The notes under the pieces were generated by a model. That model made no database searches. It saw only the letters and a program-made list of their open reading frames with translations, and had not been told where the DNA came from. Both the position numbers and the translations under genes were made by a program. Positions 1-9,380 of a DNA stretch of 64,000 bases are shown here, one piece after another. How positions within the stretch are numbered: the stretch's first letter is position 1; each line of letters begins with the position of its first letter. The DNA lies in contig NZ_RCZM01000003.1 of assembly GCF_006438965.1 (NCBI RefSeq), positions 372,001-436,000 on the forward strand. Direction: 5' to 3'. The stretch comes from Pedococcus bigeumensis. Its GTDB lineage: Bacteria; Actinomycetota; Actinomycetes; Actinomycetales; Dermatophilaceae.

Positions 1-326
1 TCTACCGCCTCAAGTGGAGCAACCACCCCCACGAGTTCGCCTACTCCGACCGGGAGCGCGACGCCATGGTCCAGGCCGGGCTCGGCCAGGGCTGGCGGCT
101 GCCGAAGGACGCCGGGATCCAGCGCTACAAGGGTCTGGGCGAGATGGACTACCAGGAGCTGTGGGAGACCACGATGGACCCCGACCACCGGGTGCTCCTC
201 CAGGTCACCCTCGACGACGCGGCTGCCGCCGACGAGATCTTCGCGATCCTGATGGGCGAGGACGTCGAGTCCCGGCGCGGCTTCATCCAGCGCAACGCCC
301 GCGACGTCCGGTTCTTGGACATCTAG
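1..326 (+). CDS. gyrB: DNA gyrase subunit B, C-terminal part (5' end outside window)
   Basis: This is the last 107 codons of GyrB, the ATPase subunit of DNA gyrase, which works with GyrA to add negative supercoils. The reading frame is open from base 3. The visible part contains the end of the TOPRIM domain and the conserved RYKGLGEM box of the GyrB tail, then the usual C-terminus ending RFLDI just before TAG. It lies 122 bp upstream of gyrA in the same direction, the normal actinobacterial order near oriC. There is no sign of damage; it is partial only because of the window edge. Confidence 0.97.
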   Translation, partial: YRLKWSNHPHEFAYSDRERDAMVQAGLGQGWRLPKDAGIQRYKGLGEMDYQELWETTMDPDHRVLLQVTLDDAAAADEIFAILMGEDVESRRGFIQRNARDVRFLDI

Positions 327-331
327 GGCCC

Positions 332-378
332 GTATGCCGGGTGGCCAGGTTCCACGTGAAACCAGCCACCCGGCATAC
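332..378. promoter_or_regulatory. parS-like site inside a 14-bp inverted repeat
   Basis: Bases 348-363 read GGTTCCACGTGAAACC, one base from a perfect palindrome and very close to the ParB-binding parS consensus (core GTTTCACGTGAAAC). The site sits in the loop of a perfect 14-bp inverted repeat (332-345 with 365-378), so the whole element could also fold as a hairpin behind gyrB. A parS site between gyrB and gyrA fits an oriC-proximal position. The match is seen in the sequence; ParB binding is inferred. Confidence 0.65.
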
Positions 379-448
379 CCACTGCATGTGAAATGGCACG
401 GCTGTTGACTGGCAGGCTGTTGAATAGCTTTGACGGACAAGGGAATTC

Positions 449-3096
<2,648 letters not shown>

Positions 3097-3100
<4 letters not shown>

Positions 3101-3612
3101 GCACGGCAGGCCAGACCAGCAGGTCGGCCCTCCCCCAGGGAGGGGCCGCCCCCAGCGTGAGCCCGGGTCAGGCGGGCTCTGCCCAGAGCGCACGCCCGGC
3201 CGGTGCCGCCCGGCCGACAGGCGCCCAGTCCGCCGCTGCGGCCGCCCGCGCTCGTCGCGTCAAGCTGACGGTCTCGCGGGTCGACCCCTGGTCGGCGATG
3301 AAGATGTCGTTCCTCATCTCGGTCGCCCTCGGCATCGCCGGCGTCGTCATGGTGGCGGTGCTGTGGATGATCCTGTCCGGCATGGGCGTCTTCAGTGAGG
3401 TCAACCGGCTGGTCGGCACGATCATCAGCGACTCGGAGAACCCGTTCGACATCATGGACTTCCTCGGCTTCGGTCGGGTGCTGTCCCTCTCGATCGTCCT
3501 CGGGGTCATCGACGTCATCCTGATGACCGCCCTGGCGACGCTCGGAGCGTTCCTCTACAACATCTGCTCGGCCCTGGTTGGCGGCCTCCAGCTCACCCTC
3601 ACGGACGACTGA
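3097..3612 (+). CDS. DUF3566 membrane protein downstream of gyrA
   Basis: A 171-aa protein starting at a GTG that overlaps the gyrA stop (GTGA), so translation is probably coupled. Residues 1-55 are Ala/Pro/Gly/Ser-rich and low in complexity. From about residue 58 the DUF3566 domain begins ([15 protein letters not shown]), with two membrane segments around residues 70-92 and 130-160. Mycobacterium has the same gene in the same place (Rv0007). The function is not known; the constant linkage to gyrase and oriC is the only contextual clue. Confidence 0.93.
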
Positions 3613-3648
3613 ACCGACCCCGAAACCCGGCCCCACGGCATGCCGGAA

Positions 3649-3690
3649 ACCGCCCGCTGACCTGCACAGGTCGGCGGGCGGTAACCGTTT
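3649..3690 (+). terminator. Rho-independent terminator of the gyrA operon
   Basis: A 16-bp stem (3649-3664 with 3667-3682) with a two-base loop, one G-T pair and no other mismatch, is followed by AACCGTTTT. It lies 37 bp after the DUF3566 stop and before tRNA-Ile. Confidence 0.8.
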
Positions 3691-3764
3691 TGGATGTGCG
3701 TGAGTGCGTGCTGTAACCTCGTGCCTCGCGCCACCTCCCGTGGCGCAGCGGAGATTGGGCTCAC

Positions 3765-3841
3765 GGGCCTATAGCTCAGACGGTTAGAGCGCTTCCCTGA
3801 TAAGGAAGAGGCCACAGGTTCAAGTCCTGTTAGGCCCACCA
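3765..3841 (+). tRNA. tRNA-Ile (GAT)
   Basis: Cloverleaf with acceptor arms GGGCCTA/TAGGCCC, anticodon stem CTTCC/GGAAG around the loop CTGATAA (anticodon GAT), a T arm with GGTTCAAGTCC, discriminator A and an encoded CCA. It is the standard tRNA-Ile behind gyrA in actinobacteria. Confidence 0.96.
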
Positions 3842-3884
3842 ATCCCGATCCCCGCGGTTGTTCTGCGAGGGAAGGCGACGGCCC

Positions 3885-4004
3885 ATGAAGAAGCTCCTGC
3901 TCCTCATCGTGACGGCCATCGGCGCCACGGCAATCCAGCGGAAGCTCAAGGCCCAACAGGCCGAGAAGGACCTCTGGGCCGAGGCGACGGACTCCCCGAA
4001 GTAG
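3885..4004 (+). CDS. DLW-39 family small protein
   Basis: A 39-residue protein between tRNA-Ile and tRNA-Ala. It begins MKKLLLLIVTAIGATA, a single hydrophobic segment after two lysines, then a charged helix with QRKLKAQQAEKDLW and a short acidic tail. The length of 39 and the internal DLW tripeptide are the defining features of the DLW-39 family, which occurs at this position in many actinobacteria. The ATG is preceded by a GGGAAGG purine run. No function is established; a membrane anchor or signal-like role is possible. Confidence 0.88.
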   Translation: MKKLLLLIVTAIGATAIQRKLKAQQAEKDLWAEATDSPK

Positions 4005-4053
4005 GCAACCAACCAGGTGAACGGGCCGGCCTCGATCCGGACCGTGATCCGAC

Positions 4054-4129
4054 GGGGCCATGGCGCAATTGGTAGCGCACCTGCTTTGCAAGCAGGGGGT
4101 TAGGGGTTCGAGTCCCCTTGGCTCCACCA
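4054..4129 (+). tRNA. tRNA-Ala (TGC)
   Basis: Acceptor GGGGCCA pairs with TGGCTCC (one G-T), the anticodon stem CCTGC/GCAGG encloses TTTGCAA (anticodon TGC), the T loop is TTCGAGT, and CCA is encoded. Confidence 0.96.
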
Positions 4130-4148
4130 GCTTCCCCACGACCACAGC

Positions 4149-4181
4149 AAGGCCCCGCCGGTATGCCGCGCGGGGCCTTTG
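4149..4181 (+). terminator. Terminator behind tRNA-Ala
   Basis: A perfect 10-bp inverted repeat, AAGGCCCCGC (4149-4158) with GCGGGGCCTT (4170-4179), is followed by TT. It sits about 20 bp after the tRNA. Confidence 0.65.
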
Positions 4182-4268
4182 CCGTCTCTTCGACTTCTGG
4201 CCATCCACACCGGGTCAGCCCCTGATGTCAGGGCAGCGCCCGGCACGGGTGGCCAGAAGAACCCGGAC

Positions 4269-4676
4269 TCAGCGGTCGAGCTGGATGAAGGCCGGGAAGC
4301 GGCCGCTGCCCACGACTTTCTTGATGGGTCCTGCCTTCGCCAAGGTCACGGCGACAGCTGGACCGACGATCCGCGCATTCGTCGTCCGCCAGTCGCGGCC
4401 CTTCCACGTCACGACGGCCCCACCTGCAGCGAGCACGTTCTTGGCCCAGTTCGTGCCCTCCCCCCAGGGCAGGCCGACGAGAAAGGTGTCCGAACCGCGC
4501 GTCGGGACGATGGCGACGGGAATGGCGTAATCCGTGCCGCTCTTGCGTCCGACGTGATGCATCACTGCCCAGAGCGGGAACCATGCGTGGCCTGCGAGGC
4601 GTCGTGCGAGCGGAGTGGTGACTCTGACCAGCCGGGACGGCGGGGCGGCTCGGCTCCGTTTCGTATGCTGGTCCAT
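4269..4676 (-). CDS. Nitroreductase/F420-dependent oxidoreductase family (DUF385) protein
   Basis: A 135-aa protein of the deazaflavin (F420)-dependent nitroreductase/Ddn-like split-barrel family. Typical elements are HVGRKSGTDYAIPV (the RKSG motif near residue 44), a segment with LPWGEGTNWAKNVLAAGG, then a Trp-Lys-Gly-Arg strand; these normally form the cofactor pocket. The substrate cannot be predicted. I chose ATG 4676 (MDQHTKR); an in-frame upstream start at 4745 would add 23 residues with no family resemblance and would reach towards the divergent gene. It is monocistronic. Confidence 0.82.
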   Translation of the reverse strand: MDQHTKRSRAAPPSRLVRVTTPLARRLAGHAWFPLWAVMHHVGRKSGTDYAIPVAIVPTRGSDTFLVGLPWGEGTNWAKNVLAAGGAVVTWKGRDWRTTNARIVGPAVAVTLAKAGPIKKVVGSGRFPAFIQLDR

Positions 4677-4822
4677 GACTCCAGCATGTGCCAATTCATC
4701 GCGCAATGAAAGAGCGCGGAGATCTTGATGGGCCGGGTCGAACACGACATTGCGGCCGCATCGGTGGACCCGCGAACTCGCCGTGGACTGGGAGGCTTCC
4801 GGGGAGACGTACAGTTAGCACT

Positions 4823-5242
4823 ATGAGTGATGACTGTAGGCACGGAATGAACCCAGCTTGGTGCTCTTCCTGCCTCGGTGACGACGATCGCGCATTCCCC
4901 GGCCTGAACGGCAGCGGTACCCGCACCGGAGTCTCCGAGCAGGAGCAGGTCGACCGCCTCTGCCGGCAGCTCGGCGTTCCGACGCAGACCGTCGGGGAGG
5001 GAGCCAGCCTCCCCCTGGACGTCTTCGAAGCCGCCGCGGTGCGCTGCGGCGTCAAGGTGGGGACCATGCCGGCGATGGGCCGGGCTCTCGCCAAGCAGGC
5101 CGGCCTTCCGTGGGGCGCCGCGTGCCACAGCCGCGCCACCGTGAGCAGCGGCGGCCCGACCGTCACTCGCGAAGGCCTCGACGTCATCAACCGGGCCGTC
5201 ACCCAGATCCTGGGCAGCGCCAACGCCAAGGCCAACGCCTAG
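4823..5242 (+). CDS. Hypothetical protein with N-terminal Cys pair
   Basis: A 139-aa protein. The start MSDDCRHGMNPAWCSSC suggests a small zinc-binding knuckle (Cys5, His7, Cys14, Cys17). The rest is a soluble alpha/beta protein with no motif I recognise. No Shine-Dalgarno sequence precedes the ATG, and a TACAGT hexamer lies 9-14 bases upstream, so a leaderless transcript is plausible. An in-frame start at 4688 exists, but its extension is low-complexity and runs into the opposite-strand promoter region. Orphan gene; function unknown. Confidence 0.75.
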   Translation: MSDDCRHGMNPAWCSSCLGDDDRAFPGLNGSGTRTGVSEQEQVDRLCRQLGVPTQTVGEGASLPLDVFEAAAVRCGVKVGTMPAMGRALAKQAGLPWGAACHSRATVSSGGPTVTREGLDVINRAVTQILGSANAKANA

Positions 5243-5260
5243 GCCCCTAGGCCACTCGGG

Positions 5261-5908
5261 TCATCCCACTCGGCGCTTGGCGTCCTCGCGCAGCTGGGTC
5301 GCGACCAGGTCGAACGGCTCCATGTCGCGCCGGGCGCGGGCCAGCACGACCGCCCCTTCACTGGCGGCCATCACCATCGTCGCGAACGACGTTGCCTCCT
5401 CGTGCCGAATTCCCCCGCGCTGCAACAGCTCGGCCAATCGCGCGCCCCACGACCGGAACACCTCTGCCGCCGCATCGAGGAGCTCCTCGGAGCCGCTCGA
5501 GACCGTGACTGCCAGCACCGAGCAGCCGGCCCCGAAGTCTGATCGCGCCAGCACCGTCCGCCAGAGCAGCATGAAACCGTCGACGACCTCCGGCGCCGGC
5601 AGACCGTCGAGGCTGTCGAGGACCGCGACCGCCCGCGCACCCGCGAGCTCCACGGCGGCGGCGATGAGCTGGTCCTTCCCGTCCGGGAAGTGGTGGTAGA
5701 TCGAGCCGCGCGGCGCCTGCGAGGCTTCCAGCACCGACGAGAACGACGTCGCCTGGTAGCCGCCCCGGGCCAACAGCAGGATGGCGCTGTCGACCATCCG
5801 CTGGCGTGCTGACCGCTCCGATGCCGACCGCTCCGATGCCGACCGCTCCGATGCCGACCGCTCCGATGCCGACGGCTCCGAGTTCCCCGACCCTGCCACC
5901 TGCGTCAC
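5261..5908 (-). CDS. TetR-family repressor with N-terminal SERSA repeats
   Basis: A 215-aa TetR regulator from a GTG start. Residues 1-35 are unusual: a five-residue unit (SASER) repeated four to five times. The HTH follows at about residues 35-80 (ARGGYQATSFSSVLEASQAPRGSIYHHF), ending in the usual YHHFPDGK. The C-terminal ligand domain has GAGCSVLAVT, as in the YxaF/LmrA branch. It is divergent from the tautomerase gene, with an operator-like palindrome between them, so it most likely represses that gene and itself. The inducer is unknown. Confidence 0.9.
   Translation of the reverse strand: MTQVAGSGNSEPSASERSASERSASERSASERSARQRMVDSAILLLARGGYQATSFSSVLEASQAPRGSIYHHFPDGKDQLIAAAVELAGARAVAVLDSLDGLPAPEVVDGFMLLWRTVLARSDFGAGCSVLAVTVSSGSEELLDAAAEVFRSWGARLAELLQRGGIRHEEATSFATMVMAASEGAVVLARARRDMEPFDLVATQLREDAKRRVG
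5811..5880. repeat. 15-bp tandem repeat in the TetR 5' region
   Basis: Four perfect head-to-tail copies of GACCGCTCCGATGCC (5811-5870) and a degenerate partial fifth. The unit is a multiple of three, so copy changes add or remove five residues at the TetR N-terminus without a frameshift. Slipped-strand variation between strains is likely. Confidence 0.95.
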
Positions 5909-5923
5909 TCACCTCGACTCTTG

Positions 5924-5943
5924 ACTATGACGATCATCATAGT
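5924..5943. promoter_or_regulatory. TetR operator-like palindrome
   Basis: A 20-bp inverted repeat, ACTATGA-n6-TCATAGT, self-complementary at 18 of 20 positions, lies in the 84-bp gap between the divergent TetR and tautomerase genes. Its size and placement fit a TetR dimer site. It also argues against starting the tautomerase at the upstream TTG at 5921, which would place the operator inside the coding region. Confidence 0.75.
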
Positions 5944-5992
5944 GGACCATCACGAGGAACCCTTCGGTCCCACCTCATGTCAGGAGTCCACC

Positions 5993-6442
5993 ATGCCCAT
6001 GATCGATGTGTATGCCCCCGCCGGCACCTTTGCCGACACGCAGCAGCTCGCGGTGGACCTCGCCACAGCCGTGATGACGATCGAGGAAGTGCCCAACATC
6101 CCGATGTTCCGGCAGAACACTGCCGCGTTCGTGCACGACCTGCCCGCGGACTCGCTAGCGAATGTCGACGGCGACAGCAGCTACGTGCGGGTCCAGGTCC
6201 TCACCAACGCGGGGGCCCTCGACCGTGACAAGCAGCTTGGTGTCGTGCGACAGCTCACCGACATCGTGGCGACGGCGGCCGGCGACCCGACCCTCACCGA
6301 CCGGACCTGGGTCATGCTGACAGAGGCTGTCGAGGGAGGTTGGGGTCTGCGCGGCCATGCCAACACCAACGCCGAGCTCGTCACCGCAGCGCGGGCCCAG
6401 ATCGCCGAGCTGCAAGGGGGTCGCCCAGCCGACGAGAGCTAG
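5993..6442 (+). CDS. Tautomerase-like protein (4-oxalocrotonate tautomerase superfamily)
   Basis: A 149-aa protein starting MPMIDVYAPAG, so after Met removal the N-terminal Pro1 would be the catalytic base, as in the tautomerase superfamily. CAGGAG lies 8 bp upstream of the ATG. The length fits a fused double-domain or extended family member. The second half has TDRTWVMLTEAVEGGWG, where the usual tautomerase has its beta-hairpin. It is transcribed away from the TetR gene and probably controlled by it. The substrate is unknown. Its TAG overlaps the stop of the convergent gene at CTAG. Confidence 0.82.
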   Translation: MPMIDVYAPAGTFADTQQLAVDLATAVMTIEEVPNIPMFRQNTAAFVHDLPADSLANVDGDSSYVRVQVLTNAGALDRDKQLGVVRQLTDIVATAAGDPTLTDRTWVMLTEAVEGGWGLRGHANTNAELVTAARAQIAELQGGRPADES

Positions 6443-6939
6443 GGCGCCAGCAGGACCAACGGGACGCGGCAGTTCAGGCCGACGTTGTTGAGCCGGTCGA
6501 CCAGGCCCTTGCCGTCGATCGTCGGCAGCACCATGGGTTTCGGCTTGCCCGCTGCGAGCGACCGCGCATAGGCGTCCCGCGCCGAGACCAGGCGCTGCCA
6601 GTCCTCGAGCCACTGGTCCGCAGGCTGGTCGGCCTGGAGGCGGTCCGGGCCGAGCTGGTTCATCGTGGCGATGAGCTCGGTGACCGCGTCGTTCTGGGCG
6701 TTGATGGCGCCGACCCGTTGCGGGATGGGTGCGGTCGAAGCCACTGCCGAGGCCGCTGCGGAGTCACGCATCGCCGCGCAGGCGCTCGACGCTGCTCGCG
6801 CGATGGAGCCCTGCTCGATCAGGTCAGGGTCGTCGGCGTTGGCGTAGGTCCACAACCGTGAGAGCGCGACGGAGACCACCACCGCTGCCACGACCACGGC
6901 GATCCGGGCCGACCATGCCCTCCACTGCTCCCCGGTCAT
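6439..6939 (-). CDS. Hypothetical single-pass membrane protein
   Basis: A 166-aa protein from ATG 6939 (MTGEQWRAWSARI). It has one N-terminal membrane segment at about residues 13-30 (IAVVVAAVVVSVALSRLW), then an exported helical region with CAAMRDSA and a C-terminal LNCRVPLVLL. Two cysteines in the outer part could form a disulfide. No family recognised. An upstream GTG/ATG at 7023 would add 28 non-conserved residues. The gene converges on the tautomerase. Confidence 0.68.
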   Translation of the reverse strand: MTGEQWRAWSARIAVVVAAVVVSVALSRLWTYANADDPDLIEQGSIARAASSACAAMRDSAAASAVASTAPIPQRVGAINAQNDAVTELIATMNQLGPDRLQADQPADQWLEDWQRLVSARDAYARSLAAGKPKPMVLPTIDGKGLVDRLNNVGLNCRVPLVLLAP

Positions 6940-7087
6940 CGCGCCCGGCCTGGCGGGATCGGTGCCGTCCGCAACTCCATCCACGTCCCGAGCCCCGACG
7001 CCAGATCCACGGTGCCGACACACGACGAGGCCCCGCGCGGCATAACGGGATGGTTGCCGAGCGAGGCCTGGTCGATGCTGTGGTGAG

Positions 7088-7270
7088 CTATCCGTCGACC
7101 TCGACGACGGGCGCCCCCGGCGCGTTCTTCTGCACGGAATCGATGCCGCTCTGTGCCGCCGCCTTCGACTCGTAGGCCTCGCCCACGGCGATCACCTGGC
7201 CGTTGCTGGACTTGAGCCGGAAGCGGTACTTGCCGGCCTTGTCCTGGTAGAGCTCGAACTTCCCCGCCAT
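7088..7270 (-). CDS. DUF1508 (YegP-type) small protein
   Basis: A 60-aa protein, MAGKFELYQDKAGKYRFRL, one DUF1508 unit: FELYQDKAGKYRFRLK, SNGQVIA, then AYESKAAAQSGIDSV. The family (YegP, two units in E. coli) is widespread and poorly understood. The ATG at 7270 has GGAGG nine bases upstream, which decides it over the longer frame from 7300. Confidence 0.88.
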   Translation of the reverse strand: MAGKFELYQDKAGKYRFRLKSSNGQVIAVGEAYESKAAAQSGIDSVQKNAPGAPVVEVDG

Positions 7271-7360
7271 CGCTACACCTCCGTGAGAGTGGTCCAACAC
7301 ACGCGAACGTTGGCAGCCTAGGGCTGTGGGTATGTCGCGTACACCCCTTCGGACGCACCG

Positions 7361-7795
7361 TCAGGCGGACTCCGCCATCGCCTTGAGCTTGGTCATCGCG
7401 TCCATCGTCTGCTTGGGCAGGTCGCGCCGAATCAGCGGCGTGAAGATTTTGCCGAGGCCCTTGGTGGCGATGTCGATCGAGTGCGTCAGCGTGGTGCCCA
7501 CCCCGTCGGAGGCAGCGACGAAGTCGACCGTCACGTCCATCATCTTGTCGGTGAACTTCATCGCGAAGTGCCGGTCCGGCTCCCGCGCGATGATCTGACC
7601 GTCCATCGTCCCGGAGCGGCGACCGTCGTTGTAGTGGTACTTCAACCGCGTCCCCACGTCGTTGCCGCCCTCGTCCAGCTTGTCGATGCCGGTGCATCGC
7701 GACAGCCACTGGGGGGTCTTGGTGAAGTCGTCGACGATGGTGAAGATGGCGGCGGGCGGCGCGCTCACGGACAGGGTGTGGTCAAAGTGCGGCAC
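7361..7795 (-). CDS. SRPBCC (START/polyketide-cyclase-like) family protein
   Basis: A 144-aa single-domain helix-grip protein. It begins PHFDHTLSVSAPPAAIFTIVDDFTKTPQWL, the usual first strand and helix of polyketide cyclase/dehydrase-type SRPBCC proteins, and ends with the long C-terminal helix (LPKQTMDAMTKLKAMAE). Such proteins bind hydrophobic ligands in a central cavity; the ligand is unknown. No cofactor motif is visible. Separate transcription unit. Confidence 0.85.
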   Translation of the reverse strand: MPHFDHTLSVSAPPAAIFTIVDDFTKTPQWLSRCTGIDKLDEGGNDVGTRLKYHYNDGRRSGTMDGQIIAREPDRHFAMKFTDKMMDVTVDFVAASDGVGTTLTHSIDIATKGLGKIFTPLIRRDLPKQTMDAMTKLKAMAESA

Positions 7796-7869
7796 GGCAG
7801 GGCCTCCGGGGGGAGAAGTGAAGTGGGCACACGCTACTGCGTGCGCACCGGTCCGGAGGAGTGCCTGCC

Positions 7870-8190
7870 TCAGATGTCCGGGAATGCCGGGAGCTCGGCT
7901 TCCGCCCGCAGGCTCGGCGGGTTGGGCAGCGGGCGCCGCGGTTCGCGCACGCCGGCCGTCCCGGTGTCCGGTCCGTCCGGAGAGAAGGCGCCCACCAACC
8001 GCCGGCCACGGACCCGGCGGTGCCGGTACACGGCATACAGGTCGGCGTGGGTGTGGTCCCGCTCGACGACGCGGCGCAGCGTCGGGCCACCGACCATCAC
8101 CGCCTCGCCCGGACTGTCCGCGGTGACGAAGACCGGGCGGCCGTGCGGCTGCCCGGCCCGGTTGTGGGCGATGAGCTCGTACCTGGCCAT
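7870..8190 (-). CDS. Hypothetical protein
   Basis: A 106-aa basic, Pro/Arg-rich protein from ATG 8190 (MARYELIAHNRAG). The first about 70 residues look folded, with alternating beta strands; the rest is proline-rich. No family recognised. A longer frame from 8223 is possible. It lies between the SRPBCC gene and selD on the same strand. Confidence 0.6.
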   Translation of the reverse strand: MARYELIAHNRAGQPHGRPVFVTADSPGEAVMVGGPTLRRVVERDHTHADLYAVYRHRRVRGRRLVGAFSPDGPDTGTAGVREPRRPLPNPPSLRAEAELPAFPDI

Positions 8191-8246
8191 GACCCCAGCG
8201 TGCGCCGAACCCCGCTCAGTCACAAGGCCTCTTGGACAGCAGCGGT

Positions 8247-9245
8247 TCAGCGAATCTCGATCCGGGCCGGTCCGGCGACCGTGTGGCCGATGACTGGCGC
8301 ACCCGGTATCTCACCGACGACCAGCAGCCCACCGCTGGTCTGGGCGTCCGCCAGCATGAGCAGCACATCCTCGGACGCACCACCGTCCAGGTGTGGTTGG
8401 ACCCACTCGAGGTTACGGCGGGTGCCCCCGGACACGTAGCCATCGCGCAGCGCCTCCCACGCACCGTCGAGGACCGGCACGGCAGCCGAGTCCAACGTCG
8501 CGCCGACCCCGGACGCGCGGAGCAGCTTGAAGAGGTGACCGAGCAGCCCGAACCCGGTCACGTCGGTCGCTGCCGCGGCCCCCGCCTCGAGGGCCGCTGC
8601 ACTGGCGATGTCGTTGAGCTCGACCATCGACGCGATGGCGTGCGGGAACACCTCACCCGTGGCCTTGTGCCGGTTGTTGAGCAGGCCGACACCGATCGGC
8701 TTGGTCAGCGAGATCGGCAACCCTTCCTGCGCGGAGTCGTTGCGCAGCAACCGATCCGGGTCGGCGACGCCGGTCACGGCCATGCCGTACTTGGGTTCCG
8801 GGTCGTCGATGCTGTGACCGCCAGCCACCGGGCAGCCAGCCTGCGAGGCCACGTCGAGCCCACCGCGGAGCACCTCGCGCAACAGCTCCATCGGCAGCAC
8901 CGACCGCGGCCAGCCGACCAGGTTGATCGCCAGCACCGGCCGGCCGCCCATCGCGTAGACGTCCGACAGCGCGTTGGCCGCGACGATCCGTCCGAAGTCG
9001 TAGGCGTCGTCGACCACCGGCGTGAAGAAGTCGGCGGTGCTGATCACCGCCACGTCACCGCTGACCCGCACCACGGCGCCGTCGTCACCGTCGTCGAGCC
9101 CGACAAGTAGGTCGTGCCCGAGCCCGCCCGACTGGCCACCCAGACCGCGCACCACCTCCTCGAGCTCACCGGGTGGGATCTTGCAGGCGCAGCCGCCGCC
9201 CGCGGCATACTGCGTCAGTCGCACGGGAACGCCCTGAATGGTCAC
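8247..9245 (-). CDS. selD: Selenide, water dikinase (selenophosphate synthetase)
   Basis: SelD makes selenophosphate from selenide and ATP, the Se donor for selenocysteine. The 332-aa protein has the catalytic loop GGGCACK near the N-terminus (Cys19 and Lys22, matching E. coli Cys17 and Lys20), so it is a Cys and not a Sec enzyme. Next come the AIRS-type ATP-binding motifs (STADFFTPVVDD, NALSDVYAMGG, GGHSIDD) and TDVTGFGLLGH. GTG 9245 (MTIQGVPVRLTQ) gives the normal family length; the open frame upstream of it runs through tRNA-Sec and is not coding. It is divergent from tRNA-Sec/selA/selB and completes the Sec module. Confidence 0.97.
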   Translation of the reverse strand: MTIQGVPVRLTQYAAGGGCACKIPPGELEEVVRGLGGQSGGLGHDLLVGLDDGDDGAVVRVSGDVAVISTADFFTPVVDDAYDFGRIVAANALSDVYAMGGRPVLAINLVGWPRSVLPMELLREVLRGGLDVASQAGCPVAGGHSIDDPEPKYGMAVTGVADPDRLLRNDSAQEGLPISLTKPIGVGLLNNRHKATGEVFPHAIASMVELNDIASAAALEAGAAAATDVTGFGLLGHLFKLLRASGVGATLDSAAVPVLDGAWEALRDGYVSGGTRRNLEWVQPHLDGGASEDVLLMLADAQTSGGLLVVGEIPGAPVIGHTVAGPARIEIR

Positions 9246-9269
9246 GCTGCCTACGCTAGCCTCGCCAAC

Positions 9270-9365
9270 GGAGGCGTGCAGGCGCCTGGTGGCCCTCCCG
9301 GTCTTCAAAACCGGTGCAGCCAAGCACCTCGGCTGGGCGGGTTCGATTCCCGTCCGCCTCCGCCA
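9270..9365 (+). tRNA. selC: tRNA-Sec (TCA)
   Basis: A 93-nt tRNA plus encoded CCA. The anticodon loop CTTCAAA carries TCA, read on UGA. The acceptor strands GGAGGCG/CGCCTCC and the long variable arm (CAGCC/GGCTG stem) are selenocysteine-tRNA features, as is the TTCGATT T loop. It lies between selD and selA, so all four Sec components are together. Confidence 0.95.
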
Positions 9366-9380
9366 ACGACAGGAGGGCGT

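Noticed and set aside
405-430. TTGACT...TAGCTT as the gyrA promoter
   Set aside because: Spacer of 14 bp is too short for a confident sigma-70 call.
4060-4530. Plus-strand frame starting in tRNA-Ala
   Set aside because: Begins inside the tRNA and overlaps the terminator and the opposite-strand nitroreductase.
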